A stretch of DNA of 64,000 nucleotides from Corynebacterium meridianum. Its GTDB lineage: Bacteria; Actinomycetota; Actinomycetes; Mycobacteriales; Mycobacteriaceae. Every line of letters starts with the position of its first letter. Positions within the stretch are counted from its first letter, which is position 1. The notes beneath the pieces were generated by a model, which searched no databases, was not told where the DNA came from, and saw only the letters and a list, made by a program, of their open reading frames with translations. The DNA lies in assembly GCF_016342265.1 (NCBI RefSeq), contig NZ_JAEIOS010000013.1:186001-250000 (forward strand). The letters are read 5' to 3'. The translations under genes were made by a program, and so were the position numbers. This document shows positions 43,698 through 54,601 of this stretch, piece by piece.

Positions 43698-46541
43698 GTG
43701 GCTCTCTATCGCAAGTACCGTCCCGCAACGTTCTCCGAGGTAATCGGCCAGGAGCACGTCACCGATCCGCTGAGCGTGGCGCTCGACTCCGGTCGAATCA
43801 ACCACGCCTACCTCTTCTCCGGCCCGCGCGGCTGCGGAAAGACGTCCTCCGCGCGGATCATGGCCCGGTCGCTGAACTGCGCCGAGGGGCCGACCTCCAC
43901 GCCGTGCGGCACCTGCAACTCATGCGTGTCCCTCGCGCCGGGCGGACCCGGCAACCTCGACGTCACGGAACTCGACGCCGCCAGCCACAACGGCGTCGAC
44001 GACATGCGCGAGTTGCGCGACCGGGCGCTCTACGCGCCGGCGGAGTCCCGCTACCGGGTGTTCATCATCGACGAGGCGCACATGATCACCACCGCGGGTG
44101 CGAACGCCCTGCTGAAGATCGTGGAGGAACCCCCGGCGCACCTCGTGTTCATCTTCGCCACCACGGAGCCCGAGAAAGTCCTCGGCACCATCCGGTCCCG
44201 GACCCACCACTACCCGTTCCGGCTCCTCACCCCGCCCGCCATGCGCAGCCTGCTCGAACGCACCTGCGTCGCGGAGGGCGTCGAGGTCGAGGACGCCGTG
44301 TACCCGCTCGTCATCCGCGCCGGTGGCGGCTCCCCGCGCGACTCCCTGTCGGTGATGGACCAGCTGCTCGCCGGTGCCGGGCCCGACGGCCTCACCTACG
44401 ACATGGCCGTGCCCCTGCTCGGTGTCACCGACTCCTCACTCATCGACGCGGCCGTCAACGCCCTCGCTGAAGGTGACCGGGCGACGATGTTCCGCACCGT
44501 CGCCGACGTGATTGAAGCCGGGCACGATCCCCGCCGATTCACCTCCGATCTTCTCGACCGGCTCCGCGATCTCATGGTTCTGCAGGCGGTGCCGGACGCC
44601 ATCGACATGGGACTCGTCGACGTTCCCGCGGCACAGGTGCCGGTGATCACCGAGCAGGCGTCGGCGTTCGGGGGTTCGGCCCTGGCGCGCCTGGCGTCCC
44701 TGGCCAACGACGGGCTCGACGAGATGAGGGGGGCCACCGCCCCCCGGCTGCTCCTGGAGATCCTCTGCGCGCGCATGCTGCTTCCCGCCGGCACCGACAG
44801 CGTAGCCGGGGTCAGCCAGCGCCTCGATCTCGTCGAACAGGGACTCAACCAGCTCCCCGATGCGCCACCAGCCACCCGGGCGGCGGCGCTCGCCGCCACG
44901 AATCAGGAACAGAGCAGGCAGCAGTCCGAGGCCCCCGGATCCGCCGACGCGGAACCGCAGAGCCAGCCCCGGACACCGGTCAGCGAGGGTGCCCGCCGGG
45001 CGCGCGAAGCAGCCGAGAGGCTCGCCCGTCGCGGCTCCGGAGGACAGCGTCAGACCCCGCAACCGACCCCTCCGGCCGACGCCACGGCACAGGCTCCCGC
45101 CCCGGAGGCGGACCCCAAAAGGAAACCGGAGCCCCGGCACACCGACACCCCTGCCGCCGCCTCGCCGCAGTCCGAACCCGGCCCCGAGATGGATGCCGCG
45201 GACGGCGCGGAGCGGCGGGAAGGTCATCCCGATTCCGACCCCGTGGAGAAACAGTCCGGTCCGGCGGAACCGCAGCCTGAATCCGAATCCCGTCCCGGCC
45301 CGGCGCACGAGACACCGGCGCGCCAGTCGGAGCAGCGAACCGGATCAGACTCCGGACCCCGGGCGGAGTCACGGCGGACCGCACAGCCGGAGCGGGAGAC
45401 GCTCTCCCCGCAAGCAGATATTCCCACGCCCGCAGCAGAGCACACCTCGTCCGGTGCCGCGGAAACGGGTGGCGCCGAACGGGACCCGGACATCTCGGAC
45501 AGCACCCGGGCGAAGGACCCCGTGGAACTCGTGCGGCGCAACTGGGCGCAGCTCCGCGCGGCCATCGGCGCGAGCAACAAGGTCGCCGAGATCATGCTCA
45601 CCGAGGCCAGGGTTCTCGGTGTCCGTGGTGAAACCCTCGTCATCGGTCACAACACCGGGGCGCTCGCTACACGGCTCAACGCCCCGAGCAACAACGGCGC
45701 GATCGTCGCAGCACTGAAGAACGAGCTCCAGCTCGATCTCGAGGTCGAGTGCGAGGTGGGGACCGCCCCTTTTGACCCGGAGTCCCGGGCCCCACGGGAT
45801 ACCTCTGTCCAGAAGCCACCACAATCCCGGTCCGATGCGGGGCCGGAACAGCAGACGCACCCGGAACCGGCACCGGAACCGCGGGAAACCCCGGAACCGG
45901 CACCGGAATCGCGGGAAACCCCGGAACCGGCACCGGAACCAGCTGCCGCGCCTCGACCATCCGATGGCGACCGGCCGAGGGACCGGTCACCCCGGACAGA
46001 TCCCGATACCGGCGGCTGGGGAACACCCGCGCCGCTCGGTGGCCCGGAACCGGAAACCGACGTGGACACCGGCCGCGCGGGAGACCCGGAACCGAAACCG
46101 GCGGAACAGGTCCGCCGCCCCCAGGCGGATGCCGGAGAGCGGCCCTGGGAACAGGTGATCAACCGGGTCAGCCAACGCCGGGCGGAGCGCCCCGCACCGC
46201 GGGAGGGCACGCACAGCTTCAGCGGTGGAGTGCCGCTGCCACCCGAACCCTTCGACGATGATCCGCCGGTACCCGACGATCCCTACGGCTATCCGCAGGA
46301 TGAGGGGATGCCGGAGTCCGGGGTCCAGGCACCGCGACAGTCGGCCCCGCCGCGGCAACCCGCCGCCCGTCCGACGGATACACCGATGCCCGGCTCCACC
46401 CCGCCCGGAAGTGGGACCGACGAGGAGGAAGAGGACATGCTCCGTGAGGCTGCCGCCGGACCCGGCACCCTCGACCGGCGGACCGCGAGGGACGTAGCGA
46501 TGGATCTTCTCGCCGACGAGCTCGGCGCCCGCCAGCTCTAG
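43698..46541 (+). CDS. dnaX: DNA polymerase III subunits gamma/tau
   Basis: Clamp-loader ATPase. 947 residues, long for the family because of a very large Pro/Glu/Arg-rich linker (about 400-600) and a second one (about 690-870). AAA+ core: Walker A GPRGCGKTSSARI, zinc cysteines CGTCNSC, Walker B VFIIDEAHM, sensor 1 TTEPEK. The tau-type domain VRRNWAQLRAAIGASNKVAEIML is at about 610-690. Leaderless GTG: TAGGCT 43686-43691 then 6 nt. No slippery A-run signalling a gamma frameshift was noticed. Confidence 0.95.
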   Translation: MALYRKYRPATFSEVIGQEHVTDPLSVALDSGRINHAYLFSGPRGCGKTSSARIMARSLNCAEGPTSTPCGTCNSCVSLAPGGPGNLDVTELDAASHNGVDDMRELRDRALYAPAESRYRVFIIDEAHMITTAGANALLKIVEEPPAHLVFIFATTEPEKVLGTIRSRTHHYPFRLLTPPAMRSLLERTCVAEGVEVEDAVYPLVIRAGGGSPRDSLSVMDQLLAGAGPDGLTYDMAVPLLGVTDSSLIDAAVNALAEGDRATMFRTVADVIEAGHDPRRFTSDLLDRLRDLMVLQAVPDAIDMGLVDVPAAQVPVITEQASAFGGSALARLASLANDGLDEMRGATAPRLLLEILCARMLLPAGTDSVAGVSQRLDLVEQGLNQLPDAPPATRAAALAATNQEQSRQQSEAPGSADAEPQSQPRTPVSEGARRAREAAERLARRGSGGQRQTPQPTPPADATAQAPAPEADPKRKPEPRHTDTPAAASPQSEPGPEMDAADGAERREGHPDSDPVEKQSGPAEPQPESESRPGPAHETPARQSEQRTGSDSGPRAESRRTAQPERETLSPQADIPTPAAEHTSSGAAETGGAERDPDISDSTRAKDPVELVRRNWAQLRAAIGASNKVAEIMLTEARVLGVRGETLVIGHNTGALATRLNAPSNNGAIVAALKNELQLDLEVECEVGTAPFDPESRAPRDTSVQKPPQSRSDAGPEQQTHPEPAPEPRETPEPAPESRETPEPAPEPAAAPRPSDGDRPRDRSPRTDPDTGGWGTPAPLGGPEPETDVDTGRAGDPEPKPAEQVRRPQADAGERPWEQVINRVSQRRAERPAPREGTHSFSGGVPLPPEPFDDDPPVPDDPYGYPQDEGMPESGVQAPRQSAPPRQPAARPTDTPMPGSTPPGSGTDEEEEDMLREAAAGPGTLDRRTARDVAMDLLADELGARQL
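45861..45942 (+). repeat. 30-bp tandem repeat in the dnaX linker
   Basis: Two full 30-bp units plus a partial third, starting CCGGAACCGGCACCGGAA and encoding PEPAPEPRET-like decapeptides. Confidence 0.7.
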
Positions 46542-46655
46542 AGCGGATCCGCGCCCGACGGGTAGACTGCGCACGGACGGTCGCCGGATCTCACCGGGGC
46601 CCGGGAAAGCGTGCGCAGCGCCGCACACCGACGAACACACCAGGAAGGTCAGCCA

Positions 46656-46985
46656 ATGACTCAGCCCGACATGAACCAGATTCTCCAGCAGGCCCAGGAG
46701 ATGCAGGCCAAGCTCGAAGCCGCCCAGCAGGAGATCCTCGCCTCCAGCGTCGTCGGTGAGGCCGGCAACGGCCTGGTGAAGGCCACCATGACCGGCAACG
46801 GCCAGGTCACCGCCGTCACGATCGACCCCAAGGTCGTCGACCCCGAGGACATTGAGACCCTCCAGGACCTGATCGTCGGCGCCTACGATGACGCCCACCG
46901 CAAGGTCGCGCAGATCGCCGAAGAGAAGATGGGCCCGCTGTCCCAGGGATTGGGTGGCGGCGACTTCGGTGGCCTGATGGGCTGA
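46656..46985 (+). CDS. YbaB/EbfC nucleoid-associated protein
   Basis: 109 residues. MNQILQQAQEMQAKLEAAQQEI, then GLVKATMTGNGQVTAVTIDP and a C-terminal Gly tail. DNA-binding dimer, nearly always between dnaX and recR, as here. RBS AGGAAGG. Confidence 0.92.
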   Translation: MTQPDMNQILQQAQEMQAKLEAAQQEILASSVVGEAGNGLVKATMTGNGQVTAVTIDPKVVDPEDIETLQDLIVGAYDDAHRKVAQIAEEKMGPLSQGLGGGDFGGLMG

Positions 46986-47182
46986 CGGTCCACGCTTCAC
47001 CCGACACCCACGCACCCCGCAGCAGTCGGGGGCGTGGGTGTCGTCGTTCGTCCGGACCCGGCCACGTGCCGGGGCCGCGTGCTTTGGCCGCCGCCTGTGA
47101 CGGCCGTAGTCTGATCGGGGTGGCCGACCCGCAACCGGGCCTGCCCCTGCCCATGGCCTCCGAGTAGGAAAGAGACGCGCCG

Positions 47183-47839
47183 GTGTTTGAAGGACCGCTC
47201 CAGGACCTCATCGATGAGCTGTCCCGGCTCCCCGGGGTGGGACCGAAGTCGGCGCAGCGCATCGCTTTCCACCTGCTCACCGTCGACCCTGAGGACGTGA
47301 CCCGACTGCAGAACGCCCTCGGCGCGGTTCGCGACGGGGTGGCGTTCTGTCGTATCTGCTGCAATATCTCCCGGGAGGCGGTGTGCCGGATCTGTGCGGA
47401 CTCGGGCCGCGACCGCGGACTGATCTGCGTGGTGGAGGAACCGAAGGACATCCAGGTCATCGAGCGCACCGGTGAGTACAACGGGCGGTACCACGTGTTG
47501 GGGGGAGCACTGGACCCGTTGGCGAACGTCGGGCCGAAGAATCTGAACATCTCCCCACTGCTGCAGCGCATCGGCGGGGTGCTGCCCGATCGTGAACTGG
47601 CGGATTCGACCCCGGAGGAGCCGCAGTTCGACGACGCGCCGGAGATCACCGAGGTGATCCTCGCTACCGACCCGAACACCGAGGGTGAGGCGACGGCGTC
47701 GTACCTGGCGCGTCTGCTGCGGGACTTCCCGGGACTGACGGTCTCGCGACTGGCTTCGGGCATGCCGCTGGGCGGGGACCTGGAGTTCGTCGACGAACTG
47801 ACGTTGTCCAGGGCACTCAGTGGCCGGTTGACGCTCTAG
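47183..47839 (+). CDS. recR: Recombination protein RecR
   Basis: 218 residues, RecFOR pathway. Helix-hairpin-helix [20 protein letters not shown]; zinc finger [16 protein letters not shown]; Toprim domain [20 protein letters not shown] with later [14 protein letters not shown] start with GGAAAGAG. Its stop shares the palindrome CTAG (47836-47839) with the convergent gatD stop. Confidence 0.95.
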   Translation: MFEGPLQDLIDELSRLPGVGPKSAQRIAFHLLTVDPEDVTRLQNALGAVRDGVAFCRICCNISREAVCRICADSGRDRGLICVVEEPKDIQVIERTGEYNGRYHVLGGALDPLANVGPKNLNISPLLQRIGGVLPDRELADSTPEEPQFDDAPEITEVILATDPNTEGEATASYLARLLRDFPGLTVSRLASGMPLGGDLEFVDELTLSRALSGRLTL

Positions 47840-48588
47840 CGAAGACGTTCCGCGCGCAACCTGTCGACGATGTCGAGGTGCAGTGGGGCCAGGTCGATGA
47901 GCTCGATCCCGAGAGCCCGGGCGAGGATGAGGTCGGCGAGCTGCGGGTTCCTGGCTAACGCCGGACCGTGCATGTAGGTGGCGATGACGCTGCCCTGCAC
48001 GGCGCCCTCCGCGCTGGTCTGCGCGTCGGGGTCCTCCGTACCCGCGGCACCCGCTGCGTCGCAGTTTCCCACACCCCGGGTGACGGTTCCCAGGGGGCTG
48101 GCGTCGGGCCCCAGGATGGTTGCGCCCATGTGGTTCTCGAAGCCGGTGAGCGGCTGATCGAGCGCCGCCGTGAAACCCGACCCGGTCGGGGTCGAAGAGA
48201 CCTCGCCGATGGTGCGTTTCGCCAGCGAAGATGTCGTCGCGTCCAGGAGACCGACTCCGTCGACGGTGCGCCCCGCCGCCCGGAAGGACGTGCCCAGGAC
48301 CTGCAGGCCCGCGCAGATGGCGAGGATCGGGCGTCCGGCGTCCGCCGCGCGGCGTAGGCCACCGTCACGGATGAGGTGCTCCGCCGCGAGGATCTGGGCG
48401 GTGTCCTCGCCGCCGCCGAGGCAGTACGCGTCTAGGCTCTCCGGAACAGGCGTGCCGAGGGAGATGGTGTGGATCTCCGCGTCGATGTCGCGCATGCGGG
48501 CACGTTGCCTGAGGACGAGGGCGTTGCCGTCGTCCCCGTAGGTGCCCAGAACCTCGGGGAGTATGAGACCGATGGTCAGCTGGGTCAT
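47836..48588 (-). CDS. gatD: Lipid II isoglutaminyl synthase, amidotransferase subunit GatD
   Basis: Releases ammonia from glutamine for amidation of D-Glu in lipid II. 250 residues, class-I amidotransferase-like: nucleophile in [25 protein letters not shown] and the His of [12 protein letters not shown]. An Ala/Glu/Asp-rich insert (about 180-200) is unusual. Overlaps murT by 4 nt. Confidence 0.93.
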   Translation of the reverse strand: MTQLTIGLILPEVLGTYGDDGNALVLRQRARMRDIDAEIHTISLGTPVPESLDAYCLGGGEDTAQILAAEHLIRDGGLRRAADAGRPILAICAGLQVLGTSFRAAGRTVDGVGLLDATTSSLAKRTIGEVSSTPTGSGFTAALDQPLTGFENHMGATILGPDASPLGTVTRGVGNCDAAGAAGTEDPDAQTSAEGAVQGSVIATYMHGPALARNPQLADLILARALGIELIDLAPLHLDIVDRLRAERLR

Positions 48589-49868
48589 TTCGGGTCCTCC
48601 GTGAGTCTGGTCAGGGCGCGGCGCAGGTCGCGGAAGGCGGTGTAGTTCGCCAGCACCTCGACCCTCCCCTCGGGGCAGGCGCGGATCGCGTCGACGGTGT
48701 TCTTGACCAGAGTGTGGTCGATGTCCGCGTAGGTGAGCCGGACCGCCAGATCGGTGCCGCGTTCACCGGCGGCGACGACGGAGAGTTCTCCGAAGTCCTC
48801 GAAGCGGACGTCCCAGATCCAGGAGAGGTCCTCGCCGTCGGCGACCTGGCCGTTGACGGCGATGACGAGGCCGTCCGCGGAGCGGTCGACCATGCTCAGT
48901 GCCTCCTGCCAGCCGGCGGGGTTCTTCGCCAGCAGCATGTGCACGTCGCGACCCTCGAACCGGATGGTGGAATAGCGCCCGGCGACATTGTCCACGGCCT
49001 CCACCGCGGGGAGTGCCTCCGCGACGGGGACACCGTAGCGTTCCGTGGCCGCGGCGATGGCCTGGGCGGCGTTGCCGCGGTTCGCCGTACCGGGGAGGGT
49101 GAGGTTAACCGGCAGGGTCTCACCGTCCGGACCCGTGAGGCCGTCACCGGTGATCGTCCACGTGGGTGTGGGGCGGCGGAACTCGCGGCCGTCGGCCAGC
49201 GGCTTGACCGCGTACCAGTCCTCGCCCTCGCGCACGATGTGTCCGCCGGTGCGCGGGCAGGAGACGGAGTCCCCGTGCCAGCCGTTTCCGGCGGCGACCC
49301 AGACGACGTTCGCTGCGTCGTAGGCCACGGAGGTCATCAGTACGTCATCACAGTTGGCGATGACGGTCATGTGCGGATTGTCGGTGACGCACTGACGCAG
49401 GGCCCGCTCGATGGAGTTGATCTCCCCGACCCGGTCCAGCTGGTCGCGGGTCAGGTTGAGCAGCACCAGACAGTCGGTGCGGAGTCTGCGCGTCACACCC
49501 GGCACGTGCAGCTCGTCGCACTCGAGGACGATGTGGCTCGCGTCGTGGCCGGAGAGCAGTGCCGAGATGATGCCGGCGTCCATGTTGTCGCCGCCCTCGT
49601 TGGTGACCACGTCGAACCGGGTCCGGAGCGCGGTGACGAGCATGCGGGTGGTGGTGGATTTGCCGTTGGTGCCGGTGATCAGGGCGACGGGGCGGCCTTT
49701 GCCGAGCCCCTCCATGATCGCGGGATCGATGGCGCCGGCGACGAGGCCGCCGATCATGCCGCCTGCACCGCGCCCGGTGGCCCGTGACGCCGCCGTCGCC
49801 GCCGTCGCCGCGAGGGTGGCGAGGTTGGTGCGCAACCGTTTCACGGGTGCTGGGAGGTTGAGTTTCAT
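48585..49868 (-). CDS. murT: Lipid II isoglutaminyl synthase, MurT subunit (zinc ribbon degenerate)
   Basis: Mur-ligase-like ATPase partner of GatD. 427 residues: P-loop ITGTNGKSTTTRML, GGDNMDAGI, LLNLTRDQLDR, and the C-terminal MurT domain with RFEDFGELSVVAAGERG. The insertion that in other MurT proteins holds a four-Cys zinc ribbon reads SCPRTGGHIVREG here, with one Cys only. Leaderless: TAGACT (49876-49881, minus strand), 7 nt, ATG, so it has its own promoter behind the dnaQ-like gene. Confidence 0.92.
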   Translation of the reverse strand: MKLNLPAPVKRLRTNLATLAATAATAASRATGRGAGGMIGGLVAGAIDPAIMEGLGKGRPVALITGTNGKSTTTRMLVTALRTRFDVVTNEGGDNMDAGIISALLSGHDASHIVLECDELHVPGVTRRLRTDCLVLLNLTRDQLDRVGEINSIERALRQCVTDNPHMTVIANCDDVLMTSVAYDAANVVWVAAGNGWHGDSVSCPRTGGHIVREGEDWYAVKPLADGREFRRPTPTWTITGDGLTGPDGETLPVNLTLPGTANRGNAAQAIAAATERYGVPVAEALPAVEAVDNVAGRYSTIRFEGRDVHMLLAKNPAGWQEALSMVDRSADGLVIAVNGQVADGEDLSWIWDVRFEDFGELSVVAAGERGTDLAVRLTYADIDHTLVKNTVDAIRACPEGRVEVLANYTAFRDLRRALTRLTEDPK

Positions 49869-49895
49869 TCTGCCGAGTCTACCGCCCGGCTCACT

Positions 49896-51002
49896 TCACC
49901 CCCGAGTGCCCGGCACGATGTCCCCGGCGACGATCTCAAGGAACGCGGAGTCGCTGATCAGCGGTATGCCCTTTCGCGCGGCGTGCATCGCTTTACCGGA
50001 GAGTTCGACCGTCTGGTTGCACACGACGAGGCTCGTGGCCCGGGTCAGCTTCTCGGAGTAGTTGAGGTTCGCTCCGACCGCCGCGGCGATGATCTCGTCC
50101 GGGTCGGCCGCGATCTCAGGAGAGACGACGATCTCCATGCCCTCGGTCAGTGGCCTGCCGCGTTGCCAGGGGCCGGGGTTGGCGAAGCGACGTTCGGCGT
50201 CGGCGGCATCGACCCGTAGATGGCTGCGCTGCAGGCCGAAACGGTCGCCGTGCAGGTTGCCCGGGTCCAGGCGTGCGAAGGGACTGCCCTCGTCGAGGGC
50301 CGCAGGGCCACCGTAGGCGTCGAAGAAGAACTGTGCGATGAGACGGGTGTCGGTACGCGTGTGCTCGGATTCGCGGACATCCGCCCGTTCCACGGACGCC
50401 ACCGGCGTCGGCGCATCCAGGCCGAGCGTGCGGGCGACACCCCGGATGCGGGTGTCATCGAGCCGGATGGACCGCCGGCGGGCCGTTGCGAGTGTGTCGA
50501 TGATCGCCACGGGCTTCGGGACGTGACCGGGTCGCCGCTTGCGGCCGCGGGCCCGCCGCCCACGGTTGGTCCGGTTGGTGTTGCTCCGGATGGCGCGACG
50601 GGACTCGGACACGATGAAACCCCACACGCGGGGCGCATTGTGCACCAGGAGGGTGCGGCCGTCGATGAGCCTGGTCACCGAGCGCAGGATGTTGTCGAAA
50701 CGCTGGCCGGCGTCTATCTCCGCGGGGCTGAGTCCGTGGAGATGGAGTGGTCCGGGGTCCGTACCCGGGTCCAGGACCGCGTGGTAGGTGTCGACCTCCT
50801 CCCCTGCGGATGTGTAGGTGACGAGATCGATGGCGACGAGACGTGCGGTGCTGGGATGGATGCCCGTGGACTGGATCGCGGCGACGACGTAGGGTGCGGC
50901 GGAGATCTCCGCCGCCCGATCGCGCTGGCGCTGCGCACGGTCCCGGTTGCCGCCGGAGCGTTCGTCCGAACTGTCTGGGGTCTCTGGCCTCGTCGTTGTC
51001 AT
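49896..51002 (-). CDS. DnaQ-like exonuclease-fold protein with BRCT, catalytic residues lost
   Basis: 368 residues. N-terminal DEDD exonuclease fold (about 35-245) and C-terminal BRCT-like domain (about 285-368, GMEIVVSPEIAADPDEIIAAAVGANL and TSLVVCNQTV). Exo I, usually DxETTG, is AAIQSTG; Exo II, usually HNxxFD, is HNAPRVWGF; only the Exo III HxxxxD (EHTRTDTR) remains. Probably not an active nuclease. Leaderless: TAAGAT (51010-51015, minus strand), 7 nt, ATG 51002. Confidence 0.78.
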   Translation of the reverse strand: MTTTRPETPDSSDERSGGNRDRAQRQRDRAAEISAAPYVVAAIQSTGIHPSTARLVAIDLVTYTSAGEEVDTYHAVLDPGTDPGPLHLHGLSPAEIDAGQRFDNILRSVTRLIDGRTLLVHNAPRVWGFIVSESRRAIRSNTNRTNRGRRARGRKRRPGHVPKPVAIIDTLATARRRSIRLDDTRIRGVARTLGLDAPTPVASVERADVRESEHTRTDTRLIAQFFFDAYGGPAALDEGSPFARLDPGNLHGDRFGLQRSHLRVDAADAERRFANPGPWQRGRPLTEGMEIVVSPEIAADPDEIIAAAVGANLNYSEKLTRATSLVVCNQTVELSGKAMHAARKGIPLISDSAFLEIVAGDIVPGTRG

Positions 51003-51072
51003 TACCTCCATCTTAAGCTGATCGGTGGTGGGGTCGCGCGGGCGGCCGGGGTTCGTGGCTAATCTGGATACC

Positions 51073-51735
51073 ATGACCCCGACGAGTCCCTCCCGCCGAC
51101 CGGTACGCCGCATCGGTCGCAAAACCGGCCCGAAGCCGAGTTTCACGGTTGATGATGTCGTCGACGCCGCCCTGGAGATCGGTATCGCGCGCTTCACACT
51201 GGCTCAGGTGGCGAATCGGATCGGGGTGTCCACCTCCGCGGTGTACCGCCTGTTCGACAGCAGGGACGATCTCGTGCACGCCTGTCTCGCCCGCGGGGCG
51301 GCATCGATGGAGTGGCCGAACGGCAGCCCCGATTCCTGGCAGGAGGTTCTGCGCGAGTGGGCCGAGACCTCGTGGGAGGCGTGCGAGCGGTACCCGGGTC
51401 TCGATGAGGTGCTGTTCACCTTCCCCGGTGCGTTCCGGCACGTTCAGGGTGTGGCGCGCTCACTGATCAAATCCTTGTGTGGGTTCGGGTTCACCGAACC
51501 CCAGGCACTGTTCGCCCTGGACTTCATCGGGGACACCGTCATCTCCACGCATCTCAGTATCTCCACGCTCAGGAATCCGGGGGAGGACGGACGGACCGGG
51601 TTCGAACAGATGGTGGCACTCGAGCAGGAGGATGACGTGTTCAAGCCCCAGGAGTCGTGGATCGGTCGGGGGTTCCTGGATGCAAAGCTCGACTTCATCA
51701 TCGCCGGTCTGGAGGAGCGACGCCCGGAGGTGTAG
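51073..51735 (+). CDS. TetR-family regulator
   Basis: 220 residues. Basic N-terminus, then helix-turn-helix IARFTLAQVANRIGVSTSAVYRLFDSRDDLV and a TetR_C-like ligand domain. Target unknown; divergent from the dnaQ-like gene with facing promoters 45 bp apart (TAATCT 51060-51065, 7 nt, ATG). Confidence 0.85.
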   Translation: MTPTSPSRRPVRRIGRKTGPKPSFTVDDVVDAALEIGIARFTLAQVANRIGVSTSAVYRLFDSRDDLVHACLARGAASMEWPNGSPDSWQEVLREWAETSWEACERYPGLDEVLFTFPGAFRHVQGVARSLIKSLCGFGFTEPQALFALDFIGDTVISTHLSISTLRNPGEDGRTGFEQMVALEQEDDVFKPQESWIGRGFLDAKLDFIIAGLEERRPEV

Positions 51736-51843
51736 AAGTTCCGACACGACCTGTGGAATGGGCGACGCCCCGCTTCCGGCTGGTGGCCGGGGCGGGGCGT
51801 TTCGTGGCGTGTGGGTGGCGCCGTCGGGTTCTGCAGGGAGCGG

Positions 51844-53691
<1,848 letters not shown>

Positions 53692-53705
53692 TCAGTCCTT
53701 TGCTG

Positions 53706-53790
53706 GGCCCTTGCGCAGGGCCGGTCGGGTGTGGGTGGAGAAGTCACGACCGGCGGCAGAGCTGTACTCCGCGACGGGGTGCCGGTCGTG
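53706..53790 (-). promoter_or_regulatory. leuA leader with mutually exclusive hairpins
   Basis: Arm A CACGACCGGC (53781-53790, minus sense) can pair with arm B GCCGGTCGTG (53745-53754), 10 bp. Arm C CGACCGGC (53720-53727) can pair with B instead, 8 bp. C overlaps a third stem AGGGCC/GGCCCT (53706-53722). This is attenuator geometry. No T-run follows, so the effect may be Rho-dependent termination or translational. Confidence 0.6.
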
Positions 53791-53841
53791 TCAGACCTTG
53801 TTCCACCCGCCGCGGCGGCTAAGGAGAAGTGCTCGCTGCAT
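53791..53841 (-). CDS. leuL: leuA leader peptide LeuL
   Basis: 16 residues, MQRALLLSRRGGWNKV, with three consecutive leucine codons CTT-CTC-CTT that would stall ribosomes when leucine is scarce. TAGCGT (53848-53853, minus strand) lies 6 nt upstream, so it is leaderless. Followed 1 nt later by hairpin arm A. Confidence 0.78.
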   Translation of the reverse strand: MQRALLLSRRGGWNKV

Positions 53842-53853
53842 GGGGACACGCTA

Positions 53854-54351
53854 CCTCAGAACCGCGAATTTGGGAGGCTTATTCCACCATATGGACATCG
53901 GGGTCCTGCCGATGTCGGATACATTCACCGTCTGAATGCTCGTTTTCCCTTTTCCGGACCACTTTCCTGGATCTCGGTAGGGAATCTCCCGGCGGCAGCG
54001 CTCAGGCGCGTGGACGGCCTGTAATCCGAATGCGGGTGTGGCGCGGGGGTGGTGTCCTTGAGTGGATGAACAGTGTTCCGCTCGGGTGTGTCTGATTACG
54101 GGGCGTTGTAACCGGCGTTAATCAAAACCGGATCGGGAGTCTTGGTGCCTCTGTGGTCCGGGTGGTGAAAAGACAGTGGGGAACAAGATCCTCCGGGGAA
54201 ACCGGTAGGGAACGGGGAGCGGCGGAAATGGGGACCACGGACGGAAGAAGCCTGCATGGGGAAGGGAATATCTTCGGATGCAGCTGGAATGAAAGGTGGA
54301 TGATCCCCCGGGCGGGGTTGCCGGGGCCCCGGAATGGATGAGGGCCCGGTC
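53854..54351. other. Intergenic region upstream of leuL
   Basis: About 500 bp with the leuL upstream promoter region at the left end and otherwise no supported gene. The stretch 53880-53960 is AT-richer. GC-rich dyads around 54305-54350 may end the small gene at 54352. Confidence 0.4.
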
Positions 54352-54474
54352 TCAGGCGGATCCGGTGGAGGCCCGGACCCAGTCGATGAGCGCGACATAG
54401 GCGTCAATGGCGGCGGATCCGGTGTCACGGAGCCCCTCGACGACGACGGGGATGGGAATCGGGATGAAGATCAT
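54352..54474 (-). CDS. Small hydrophobic protein, 40 aa
   Basis: Starts MIFIPIPIPVVVEGLRD and ends DWVRASTGSA. TAGGAGA lies 3-9 nt before ATG 54474, an excellent ribosome site. Length and amphipathic/hydrophobic character are reminiscent of corynebacterial PorA/PorH outer-membrane peptides, but no sequence match is recognised. TAGGAT on the minus strand near 54560 is a possible -10. Confidence 0.5.
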   Translation of the reverse strand: MIFIPIPIPVVVEGLRDTGSAAIDAYVALIDWVRASTGSA

Positions 54475-54601
54475 GGTTCTCCTAGTGTTCACGGTATCGG
54501 TGTACCGGGCCGGCTCCGCTGATCGGTGGCGCCCGGGACGTGTTGACTGTCGATCTGATCCTATCGTCTCCGCACAGTCTCATGTGGCGACCTCATCTTT
54601 T

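Noticed and set aside
43698..46541. Programmed frameshift giving a gamma form of DnaX
   Set aside because: No slippery A-run followed by a suitable structure was seen, and the long linker is continuous in frame.
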